Notes under the pieces: generated by a model
The model's input: only the letters and a program-made list of their open reading frames with translations
What the model was told of the DNA's origin: nothing
Databases searched by the model: none
Shown: positions 21,683 through 32,615 of the stretch, piece by piece
How the letters are laid out: each line of letters opens with the position of its first letter
Position numbering within the stretch: position 1 is the stretch's first letter
Program-made: the position numbers and the translations under genes
Source: Gloeopeniophorella convolvens
Lineage: Eukaryota; Basidiomycota; Agaricomycetes; Russulales
Direction: 5' to 3'
Length of the DNA: 64,000 nt
Assembly: GCA_022496205.1 (NCBI GenBank)
Contig: WTXD01000017.1
Span: forward strand, 475,770-539,769

Positions 21683-24600
21683 ATGGATATCTCAAAACCT
21701 ATCGCTTTCTCAGAACACGTCCAGCTCTCTAGTCTGGGCATTCAGCCGGCATCAATCTCGTTCCAGGTGCATACGCTTGCGCATACATACTCCCTGCCTT
21801 CCACTCACCTCGTTAGCTGCAACGTAGACATTGACGCTTGAGTCCGACCGCTTTATCTGCGTACGCGAGAAGGTCAATGAAGAGAGCCAAGTCGCCATCA
21901 TCGACCTTTCCAACGCCAACAATGTCGTTCGGCGGCCAATTGGAGCAGACTCTGCCATCATGCATCCTACCCAGAAGATTTTGGCTTTGAAGTGTACGTA
22001 ACAATGCTGTATTCTGGGGTGTGGCTAACGCCGGCTCCGTCCCACAGCTGGCAAGATACTTCAAGTGTTCAACATTGATACGAAACAGAAAGTCAAAGCA
22101 CATGAGAACAATGAGAACATTGTCTTCTGGAAATGGGTCTCTGAGTCTGCGATAGGCGTCGTCACGGACACGTCAGTCTACCACTGGAGCATCTCGGACG
22201 CAACATCTCCACCGCAGAAGGTTTTCGACCGGCATGCGATCCTCGCTGGCAGCCAGATTATCAACTATCGTATCTCCGCGGACGAGAAGTGGATGGTTCT
22301 CATTGGTATCTCGGGGAACGCGGTGAACCCGTCTGCTTTCAAAGTCAAGGGAGCGATGCAGCTTTACAGTCGCGAGCGCGGCGTCTCGCAACCCATTGAA
22401 GGCCATGCCGCTGCTTTTGCCGAGGTCAAGCTCGACGGACACCAGCATGCGACGAAGCTATTCACATTCTCAGTGCGGACTGGAAATGGTGCCAAGGTAC
22501 GCCATGAGCTTGATGGATTTGTCTATCTCGATTAATACGCTCTCTCTAGCTGCATGTCGTGGAGATTGACCACCAGGCTCCTGACCCTCCCTTCACGAAG
22601 AAAGTTGTCGACGTATATTTCCCGCCGGAGGCCACAAACGATTTCCCTGTGGCTATGCAAATATCCAAGAAGCACGGAATCGTATATCTCATAACGAAGG
22701 ATGGTTTCATCCACCTCTACGACCTTGAATCTGGCGCATGCATCTACATGAACCGCATTTCGGGCGGGACTATATTCGTCACGGCCGAGCATGAAGCAAC
22801 GAACGGGATTCTGTGCATCAACCGTAAGGGCCAGGTGCTCGGCGTCAGCGTGGACGAGCAGACGATGGTGCCGTACATTTTGACGACCCTGAACAACACG
22901 GAGCTCGCGTTTAGACTCGCCAGCCGTGGCAATCTCCCAGGTGCAGATGACCTGTACAATAAGCGGTATCAAGCGATGTTCCAGAGCGGCCAATATGGCG
23001 AGGCTGCGAAGATAGCTGCAAACTCGCCAAGGGTTCGTTCCCATTCTTTGTCATTATGCACAAGGGAGTATGCTGAAACGTATTGTTCAGGGCATTCTGC
23101 GCACTGCACAAGTTATTGAGTCATTCAAGCAGGCGCCTGCGCCGCCCGGCGGCCTTTCTCCGATTCTCCAATATTTCGGTATCCTCTTGGAGAAAGGCGA
23201 GCTCAACCACTTGGAATCTGTGGAGCTTGCGCGTCCTGTCCTGCAACAGGGAAGGAAGCAGCTTCTAGAAAAGTGGCTGAAAGAGAATAAGGTGGACACC
23301 TCCAGGCACCTTGGCATCATTTAATTATGATTGCTGACAATCCCGCAGCTCACTTGCAGCGAAGAACTCGGCGATATTGTTCGTCTGCATGATATGACCT
23401 TGGCTCAGAGCGTGTACTTGGGCGCGAATGTCCCCAACAAGGTCATCGCATGCTCTGCCGAGACCGGTCAGACTGAGAAGATTGTCCTGTACGCAAAGGC
23501 TGGGTACCAACCGGACTATGTCTCCCTCTTGCAGCGAATCATGCGCACGAATCCTGACAAGGTTGCCGAGTTCGCGTCGGCGCTCGTCAACGACGAGACT
23601 GGCCCTCTCATTGGCATCGAGCAGGTGAGTGACTGCTCGACCGGCGTCGCTTTTGGCTCAGACTGACATATAGCCTTCAGGTTGTCGACATCTTCATGTC
23701 TCAGAACATGTTTCAACCTGCGACGTCCTTCTTGCTGGACGCACTCAAGGAGAACAAGCCAGAACAGGGGCCAATGCAGACTCGTCTTTTGGAGATGAAC
23801 CTCGTACGCGCACCTCAAGTTGCCGACGAAATCCTTGGCAACGAGATGTTCACCTATTATGATCGTCCACGCATCGCAAACCTGTGCGAGAAGGCTGGCC
23901 TCTTGCAGAGGGTACGGCGCTACAGACTTTCTCACTGCATTTCGGGACTCATCCTTGATTCAAGGCTTTAGAACAATATGAAGACCTTGTGGACATCAAG
24001 AGAATCATTGTCCACACCATTGTCCTCGCTCCTGACGTATGTTCTGGTCATTGATCATGCTATCCGACATCTAATGTCAAATATGTGACTCAGTGGCTTG
24101 TCACGTACTTCACCCGTCTCACGACCGAGCAATCTATGGCCTGCCTGCATGAGATGTTGCGTGTCAACATTCGACAGAACCTCCAGATCGTCGCTCAGAT
24201 CGCCACCAAATACTCTGATATCCTTGGCGCTGTCAAAATCATCGAGATGTTTGAGTCTTTCAAGAGCTTCGAGGGTGAGCAAGATAAAACCAACAGGGTG
24301 TCTCGGATCTGACCTTCGCTATCCCAGGTCTCTACTACTACCTTGGTTCCATTGTGAACCTGGGTGTGGATCCTGAAGTCCATTTCAAGTATATCCAGGC
24401 TGCGACGAGGACTGGCCAGATCCGTGAAGTCGAGCGCATCTGCCGGGAGTCAAATTCCTACAACCCAGAGAAGGTCAAGAACTTCCTGAAGGAGGCCAAG
24501 CTCGCGGGCCAGCTTCCTCTCATTATCGTCTGCGACCGTTTCGACTTTGTTCACGACCTTGTCCTGTACCTCTACCAGAACGGCCTCATGAAGTTCATTG

Positions 24601-25074
24601 AAATGTACGTGCAACGCGTCAACTCCGAGCGCACTCCTCAGGTTATTGGTGGGCTGCTGGACGTCGACTGCGAAGAGACCACTATCAAAGGCCTGCTGGC
24701 GTCGGTCGTTGGCAGCTTCCCAATTGACGAGCTCGTTGCCGAGGTGGAGCAACGCAACCGCCTGAAAGTCATCCTTCCGTGGTTGGTTATGCGCGTACAG
24801 GCTGGTAGCCAGGACCCTGCTGTCTACAACGCCATCGCGAAGATCTCAATCGACAGCAACAACCCCGAGCAGTTCTTGAAGGAGAACAACGTACGTACAG
24901 ACCTGTGGGCCTCATCACGCCGGAGCTGACTCCTGCCTCCAGCTGTACGAGATGGCTCGGGCACGTGCCCTGCGAGCGCGATCTCTGATCGCAACAAGTC
25001 CCGCGCGGGCTGCAGCGCAAAAAGCCCGCCTCGAGGCTCGGCGCAGCTCGGAGCGCGGAGAGAATTACCACTGA
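21683..25074 (+). pseudogene. Clathrin heavy chain, 5' half only, fused to repeat sequence
   Basis: Ten exons follow clathrin heavy chain without a break for 902 residues: beta-propeller terminal domain (MDISKPIAFSEHVQLSSLGI onward, exons 21683-21766, 21828-21993, 22048-22496, 22550-23032), then the helical repeat arm (exons 23091-23291, 23349-23624, 23681-23911, 23965-24036, 24094-24274, 24328-24890). A further exon at 24943 gives LYE, still clathrin-like, and then changes to an Arg/Ala-rich tail of 40 residues ending at 25074. The normal protein is about 1,680 residues, so the distal leg, light-chain-binding hub and trimerization domain are absent. All introns are kept, so this arose by DNA-level copying or breakage, not retrotransposition. 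A full gene must be elsewhere if the cell uses clathrin. It might make a dominant fragment; pseudogene is the cautious call. Confidence 0.85.
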
Positions 25075-25166
25075 AATTGAATTGAAGAGCCACGCGAGGG
25101 CATGTGACTCTGTGAGCTCGAGGTCGACGCTACGTTGTGACAGCAGCGCCGCTGACGTTAACTTCC
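25000..25166 (+). repeat. Direct repeat flanking the clathrin fragment, right copy
   Basis: Matches 20872-21012 in the same orientation. It begins close to the point where clathrin homology ends (about 24951) and supplies most of the foreign tail of the fused reading frame. P450-like sequence starts about 40 bases after it. Confidence 0.7.
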
Positions 25167-25203
25167 GACTTGGTGCATACTAGGCTGGTGTGAGTCGAGT
25201 CCA

Positions 25204-25289
25204 CGGCGTCTTCGGAGAGGACGCTGACATGCTCAACCCCCAACGCTATCTGAACGCTCAGGGGGACCTCGTCGCGGGGCCTGCGGTAG
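25204..25289 (+). pseudogene. Cytochrome P450 relic (about 30 codons)
   Basis: The translation VFGEDADMLNPQRYLNAQGD corresponds to the meander region of P450s just before the heme loop. At DNA level it closely matches 31744-31830 of the dead P450 downstream (GTCTTCGGAGAGGACGCTGACATG is shared without change). No other P450 part adjoins it: the repeat lies on one side and the tail of the NLR gene on the other. Confidence 0.75.
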
Positions 25290-25391
25290 GGTGCGCATGC
25301 GCTGGGCCTGAATTGATCGACGACAAGACAGAAGATGTGGAAAGGTATGCTGTAGGGTAATCGAAGGCAGAGCAGTAAGGAGCGGGAAGGT

Positions 25392-28300
25392 CTATGATGA
25401 GTCAGGTACATAACATTTTGCCCAATCCAATCCATGAACAAACTTGCTAACATCAAGCTCAGTCGTGTTCTCACTGCCCGCCATCCATACGGTGCTCGGA
25501 CGAGCCAGCCCCACTCTGTGCGCCTTCGGGACCCAGATCAGGAGCTCCATACTTGGTCCACGGATCCACCCGTTACCATCGATCCTAGATTCGTCCGTGA
25601 AGTCAATTGAGCCTCGAGTCACGACGTTGTCGCTTTCGGAGTTGATAAGCGAGGATGAGGAGGGCACATCGTCCCTTCCGGGGGATTTTGCAATGGATGT
25701 GATGGGAAGCCGGGCTTGCTTGCGTGGGGCATTAGTAGTTGTTCCTATAGCCAGCTTCCAAAGGTGGATTGTGCCGTCCTTTGAGCCCGAGGCAATGTAT
25801 CGTCCATCCGGCGAGAATGAAACTGATTGTACCCAGGCTATGTTCCCGCAAAACGGCCCTGCAGTCATGTCTCCTGTCCTGGAGTCCCAGACACGGACTC
25901 TCTTGTCGTTGGAGCCTGAGGCGATGTATTTGCCATCCGATGAGAACACAACCGAGCTGACGGAATTGACGTGACCTCTAAATGGCCCTGCGATTAGCTT
26001 CCCTGATATGACATCCCAGACGTGGATGCTATTATCCCCTGAGCCTGACGCGACGCGCTTGCCATCCGACGAGAAGGTCACTGAGGAGACCGTGACGCTG
26101 CGCCCCACTAGCATCCCTGCGACTACGTCTCCTGTCCTGGTGTCCCAGATGCGAATTGTTCCGTCATCTGATCCTGAGGCGATATGGAGACCATCTGGCG
26201 AGCACGCAACGGAGCGGACGAAGCGGTCGTGCCCTCTAAACGGCCCTGCAACCAGTGTGCCAGACCTAGGGTCCCAAACGCGGATTGTGTTATCGAAAGA
26301 CCCAGAGGCCATGATCTGCCCATCCCCAGAGAACGATACCGACATGACCGATTCGGTGTGCCCATTCAACGGCCCAATCTCTGTCTCTCCCGTCTTGGAA
26401 TTCCAGACACGGATCGTATGGTCTACCGATCCTGAGGCGATGCGAAGACCGTCTGGAGAGAAGGCGATAGATGTGATGGAGTCGGTGTGTCCTATAAATG
26501 GCCCTGCGACCAGCTTGCCTGTGTGAGCATCCCAGATATGGATCATTCCATTGCTTGAGCTCGAGGCGACACGTTGGCCATCCGGAGAATATGCAACAGA
26601 CAAGCAATTATCGTTATACGCTGGGGAGACTGATTCGGCTATTGGCCAGTTCGCTAGCCGGCCACTCTTCAGGGAAATCGTGTTGGGGAACTTTCCCGAA
26701 TAAAGAGAAAAGATAAGAGAGTTGGACGGTGTGAAGGGTAGGGCAGAGAGGTAGACGTGCGGCGCGCTGCGGGCGATCGGTCTTGCGAAGTACTGCACGA
26801 ATGCAAGCGCGTCGTCAAGAAGCGCCAGGAAGGCACTCAGCCTCTCCGGCAAACTCTGATGGGCGTGGATTTGAAAAGACCCCACGGCGACGATAAGACC
26901 ACTTACCACGGCTCCAGACAGCCACTCCTTTACCGTCAATAATGCTGGCTCAGCAGCTCTGGTATTGCCGGTAACGCTGAGGAATTCCAGCCAAGGCAAG
27001 TAGTGGTCCTCGAGGAGCGATTGGAGCTTATTGAATAGGAGGTCGAGGTCGGAGTCGATCAACTTCAGATGGGAATCCCAGAACCGTCCACCATACAACA
27101 GCGAAGCTGGGATGTATTTGAGGATACGAGATCCAAGGTCGTGGATGGCATCATTTCTTTCGTATGACGTCGGTAGCCTGCAGATGTTGAACCGAAGATT
27201 GCGGATCATCGCTTCAAGACAACAATATGCCAGCTGGCGGTGTGCTTTCTTGAGATCGATGTAAAATTCGCCGCTCTTTCCCTCGCTGGTGAGAAAGTCC
27301 CGGAACGACGTGTGAAGCGGGACAATGGGGAGGGACTGGTCAGCCGCCGCGACGTTGCTCAGCAGCGATCCCAGGCTGCCAATGATCGCCACGACGTGAT
27401 CGTCTCCGTCGCGGTCTTGGGAATGCTGCCTGAGCGAAACCAGCGTGCTGATCGAAAGTGGCTCGAAAGTAGCGAACAGCAGGCCTATCACAGACTGATA
27501 TCGGCCTCGTACACGGCGGTCCTTGAGGTTGAACCGCGCCTTCAGGATGGTGTGATACAAGCTGTCCAAAGGCTCCATCGCCTCTTCTTCGGTTGAGGGA
27601 TTCAAGAGGTCTTTGAAGCAGTCGTTCTCAGTGAGGCCGTTTGGCGGGTTCTTGACGTAGTCGCAGGCGACGGCGGCCCACTGAAACGACCGCTCGGCCT
27701 TTTCCGCCAACTTCCTGGCCTTGGCCTCGTGATTGGGAAGTTGTCGAAGGCAAAAGACGAGGATGTCGTCATTCGTCTTGGCTGCAAGGATCGCGTCGGT
27801 CACGTATTTGACCTCTGTCGACGATGCTGCGGAGAAGGCGGGCTCGAAACCCCTCTCGGACCGTGACGTGATGAAGAACCGGAAATTCGGGGGCAGCTGG
27901 GACAGGTGCTCGGCGAGGAATGTGTGCAGGCCTCGATCATCGGTCGCACCGCCGTTCTCGTCCAGCGCATCAATGATGACAAGCACCGGGCCAACTAGGT
28001 CCACATCCTGCAGCGGTCGGTGCAACAGCGACCAAAACAACGTCTTGTAGTCCGTAGCGCCTAGTCGAAGGGACGTGTCGTTCTTGATCACCTTGCCCAG
28101 TGCAGCCTTGAACGAAGGATATTGGTCGGCAAGGTCACGGACAAGCGTCGTGAGGAGAAGATGTGCGTTCCGCCCGAATCGCTCCCTCCTAACGAACATG
28201 AACGAGGAGCAGAGACGACCCATGTCGCTGAACCGCCGCGCGACCTCATGAGCGATCGAGGATTTTCCTGTTCCCGCCTCCCCGAAGAGCACGAGGGTGC

Positions 28301-29978
28301 GCGCGGATTCGGGGTCGTTCACCCAGTTGGTAATAGAGTCCAGAAAGTCTGCGCGCGTTCCCTCAAGACAGCCCTTGTCAGGGTTGAAACGCGAGCCCTC
28401 TCCGTACGGAATCTCGCGAATCTTCCCGTCCAGGTCTACTCTCAAAGTTGTTGGATACGCAAATGGAACTACTGCAAAGGCACACACCGAGGTCAGATAT
28501 GTCATCCAAAACATGCTCGAGTTGGAAAGCAACACCCTCAAGCTCGCGTGAAATTCGGGTAACAGTCACCCCGGTGGTGACAGCAACATGGCCGAGGAAT
28601 TGATCTCGCAGGAGCATGAGCTTGGTCCGATAATCCTCAATTTGGGGGTCCATCCCCCTTCCTATGTTCTTTAAGAGTCTCTTTCCTGCATGCTCTGGAG
28701 TTAGGCAGTGTCTGAAATCTCCAGTGCAAGACGTACGGAACCCAGTGTTCTTGGCATATGTCTGGATGAAACCACCGCAGTCATGCACGTGTCCCAGCAT
28801 GGCCAACAGGATCTCCCTTTGCTTGGCACTCATGCTTCTCGAGAGGTCCTCCTCGCTTATGAGGTCGAATGCGTCGTGTATGGCCTCCAGCAACGCCTGG
28901 ACATTGCGGTCGCGCTCGACTTGGGCCAACAACGCCTAGATGTGGCGGGTGCAGCAAGAATCAGGCACTTGTTACGCCGTCCTGAACTTTCACGCACCTT
29001 TGGGATGAGCGAGATGATGTTCCAAGCCATCTTCGCGTACGGATGGACCTGACACAGAAACATCAGCGAACAGGCATGGTGGGAGCACCGGGACCTATAC
29101 CTCAGCGATCTTGTCAGTAACGTCTACCACCCACCGGATCTTGTCGACGGCTTTCTTCCACGTATCATGCATCGTTCCAGCCCGATCAAGTATATTGAGG
29201 GTATTATTTGCGTGTCCCATGGCTGCCGTGAGTGGGTGCACAGGCTCCTTCACGCGCCCCGTCACTTCGTCGGCACGGTGCAGGGCCTCGTCGGCCGCCA
29301 GAGGTACTCTGAGAGAGCTCCCCAGGTCCAGGGCCATGTCGGACTTCGCGGGGGTATGGTCCGTGCGCGAACCGGATGCAGGGCCGGAGTTGGGGACTGG
29401 AAGACGTGGCTCTGATACTTCGATCGCCATGCGGAGAGTGACCCGCTGTTCTCCAACAGTGACCACGTCAAAATCTGCGCATGGGTGTCTCAGCGGGTCG
29501 TTCAGCGGAGCACACTCAGACGCAGGAGACGCACCGCGCGCGACGAACGAGTCGCGGAGGGCGTCGAACTGCAGCTCGAGCGTGCCTGCGACCTGGAAGT
29601 CGGACGACCGCCGCTTCATGCAAAGGCGAAGGGCGAGGCACGAAGACGGGACGACGGTGCTGCAGTGGGGTCAGCCAGGAGCTCGAGCCTGCAGAACAAG
29701 ATGGGACCGCACAAATCTCCAAGCGACTCGTTCCATTCCACACTGGAACGGTCCTTGCTGCGCCTGATAACGCTAGTCTGCCTCGTCGCCGCCCCGTCCG
29801 TTGCAGTGACGTAGAACCGATGCCTAGCAAGGAATCTTAGCCGATACGAAATGAGACCGTCCGCCTGGGCCACTGTGGTGTGTATGAAAGTGAGTGCTCA
29901 GCGATTGCCATACCCGCGCTTGGACGCACCAAAGAGCCTGAATCGAATCGGAGTGTCGCTCGATGACTCCGGGGTCAT
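25392..29978 (-). CDS. NACHT-WD40 NOD-like receptor (STAND NTPase), about 1,432 aa
   Basis: Six exons: 29978-29930, 29872-29713, 29659-29101, 29048-28998, 28935-28536, 28471-25392; all joins keep frame. The N-terminal 90 residues look like a degenerate C2 fold (FYVTATDGAATRQTSVIRR, then WNESLGDF). Residues about 210-405 are helical, as in other Agaricomycete receptors of this kind. NACHT: Walker A GEAGTGKSS at about 470, Walker B VLVIIDALDE at about 569. Seven WD40 repeats fill about 1025-1310, each with the GHxxxVxSVxFSPDG...ASGSxDxTIRVWD pattern. Such fungal STAND proteins are signal-sensing ATPases tied to non-self recognition or programmed cell death; the ligand is unknown. The gene is complete to its stop and flanked by P450 remains. 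The first two short exons are the least certain. Confidence 0.85.
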
Positions 29979-30950
29979 GATGTTTGAGTTTGGAGGAGTG
30001 GGAAGCGAGGGTTGGGTGTACGATGTGATCCAACAGGTTGCGCGCACTAGTACTGCGTAGCTATAGTAATAGTACGGGAGGCTCAACAGGGTCGGCGTAC
30101 ACCCACGGTTCAAGCCCAAAGATCTCAATGAACAGTTGCCGGCGTCAGATGACGGTGATACGCCGGATATGGATGATATAAGGAGGGAGCGCCTAATATT
30201 CTTCAGTCAGGTACTTGTGTGCCGTGCGGTCTAACAGAGAGCCCGAGGAGAAGCGATTGATCAACGGCGTCGACTCCGCACGGTCCATGCAGGCAACTAA
30301 GTGCCACCGGCCACCGTGTCGCTTAGTCGAAAGGTGACTAGTTGACTGGTCATCTCGACGCGGTCTGAGTCGAAAAAGGCCCATCGGCTGCAGCATCGTG
30401 TGAACTTTTGGTATGTAAGTAAGCCCTCGACGCGTGCCGTGCGACGCGACGCAACTCCCAAGTTTTTCAACATCATAGTGACCGACCATGGTTCTCCTGC
30501 GCTCAACTTCTTCCACGTGCAACATTGAACACGCGCCCAACGGCATTAGAAACGAGTTTGAAAGCAATTTATCGTTCCGTCGCGCTCGTGTCTATCGCAA
30601 AGCCGCCGGTGAGTTCCGCACACTGAGTGCTGAGCTGTTGGCATTGTGAGCTATCTTTCTCATGCCACGTAGCCCTCGCAGCAAGCATATCTTTCGCAAA
30701 AGCATAGTACGCTAGCGATACGATCAAGCATCCATATCCGTTGGGGGCAACCTGACATCATGATAAACCTATATTTTCGGGGTTCTGCCATGCGAGCGAA
30801 GCGGTGCGGCAGTCTCACTCCTCTCCCTCAGACATCATTCACACTCTAGGTCATTCAGATAGCATCATCACTTCTTTGGCCCGCGTGTCCTTCACACCAG
30901 CCCAGTACTCCTGAGTTTCCTCACCACCTTGTTCGGTCAATTTGCCACAT
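29979..30950. other. Spacer between divergent NLR and dead P450
   Basis: Upstream region of the NLR gene (minus) and of the P450 pseudogene (plus). No supported coding region. Confidence 0.4.
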
Positions 30951-32090
30951 TATGGAGTCCATAGGACCTCGCCTTTCTTTGACCATCTGTCTCGTAGTCC
31001 CGGTCTGGATCATCAGGTACATCAGGAATCCGTGGCGCAAAGTTCCCCTGAATGTTCAATATTTCTAAGAGGTCTGTCTGTCCACCCTCCCACACATGAC
31101 CCACCCCGAGCCCCACCGGATTTTTGGTTCCAGGCTTGAAAAATGGAAGCGCGTCGCATTACAGCATTACGAAAGGCATATTGCCTTGTTCAAAGGTCTT
31201 CTAACTGATGTCCAGGATGGGATTGTGAGTCATAGTCACTGCTGCTTCTGTCGCGTGAGGTTGATGAGCCCGTGATCTCATGGCAGTCCAAAGGTTCAGA
31301 GCGACCAAGCACAAGTACATATCTTCAGGAATTCCGGCGGGAATGGGCTTTCCAGTCAGGAGATGGCCCGTCCTATAGGTACATCATAGTACGTCCTAGT
31401 TGTCATCTTTGAACCCGCGCTGATACTTACCTTCCCCAGTGCTGCTTCGCCGGGGCAACTGCCATTTCCATTTCCTGGTGGCTACTCGTGATGGCCGCCT
31501 TCCCGAGATTCCAGAAGCACGCGCAAGAAGAATTGGATGCGGTTGTCGGACGCACGCGTGTTCCGACTTTTGCAGATGCCAAAAGACTGCCATACGTTCA
31601 GGCGATGGTGAAAGGAACCCCTCGATGGCGTCCTCCTCTTCCACTTTTAATCCCTCATTCCACAACTCAGGATAGTTGGTACGAAGGAATGTTTATCCCG
31701 AAAGGGACGATGTGCCTTTCGAACCTCTGGCACTGCAATCACGACCATGCCGTCTTCGGAGAGGACGCTGACATGTTCAATCCCGAACGCTACCTGGACG
31801 TTCAGAGAGAACCCATATCGGGGCCTGCAGAGGCTCGTAGTGGTCACAGCACATACGGGTTTGGAAGACGTGCTTCCATCGGGGCTCGAGCATCTGGCCA
31901 ATGACCCCTTCTTTCTCTATATGGCCACTGGACTCTGGGCCATGGACATCGAACGCCGTCATAACCAAGATGGGGAAGAGATAACTTGATGTCAATACTG
32001 TTGTGGACGCCGGAATGGTCTTGTATGTCACAGTCCCCCCGCTCACAGCTGACCGCTCCCATATGGGTCCAAGACTGCCCCTCGAGCGGT
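30951..32090 (+). pseudogene. Cytochrome P450 pseudogene
   Basis: The ATG at 30951 opens a normal P450 N-terminus (MESIGPRLSLTICLVVPVW, membrane anchor, then NPWRKVP) that soon hits a stop. Most of the first 250 codons are missing; homology resumes with the helix around FPRFQKHAQEELDAVVGRTR and runs through ADAKRLPYVQAMVKGTPRWRP, WYEGMFIPKG and the PERY motif. In the heme loop FGFGRRxCxG, the cysteine codon reads TCC (Ser, 31875-31877) and a one-base shift follows at once; another shift lies near 31986. The equivalent stretch of the next gene (32616-34609) is intact and similar, so this is a decayed tandem duplicate. Confidence 0.85.
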
Positions 32091-32570
32091 TCCCTGAAGC
32101 AGTGCTGATAATCAAAGGAAAGATTGAATTATCTGGGCCTTAATGCGACGATTGGTCCCCCAATACGTATCCTATCCGTCGGCATTCTGGCCCCTTCCCT
32201 GCCTTGTGAGGGATGGGAAGTCATTCAATGTCGTTCGTGCCCAGGCTTATCAATCATATTCATTTTGAGCGATTGAACCTTGGTCCTTGCTGCTACGGCA
32301 GAGGTGAACTATCACATCCTTGTCTGCAACAAAGCACTGTATGCTGTCCCCGGGGATCTTGCAAAATGGACCAATCAGGCAATCCTCCATAGCTGTGGGA
32401 GTCTCGGGTATAATTGTTATCTACAGTGCCGGCACAGGGCGCTGGGCGTTGACCATCCCACTCAGGCTACTGGTGTCATCAATCCGATCTGCTCCCCCTT
32501 GATGACGTTTGTTATCCCTTCTCAGCGGTTGAGTGCGCTGAAGAAGTGCATGGGCTGGTACCCTAGCGCA

Positions 32571-32577
32571 TATAATA
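32571..32577 (+). promoter_or_regulatory. TATA box of the P450 gene at 32616
   Basis: TATAATA lies 45 bases before the chosen ATG. This favours the start at 32616 over in-frame ATGs further upstream, which would fall before the likely transcription start. Confidence 0.5.
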
Positions 32578-32615
32578 CCCCGCCTCTTCTAACTGAAGTT
32601 CATGACAAGCCAATC

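Noticed and set aside
25444..26526. Plus-strand frames opposite the NLR WD40 region
   Set aside because: They repeat with the WD40 period and have no independent support; they are the antisense of the repeats.
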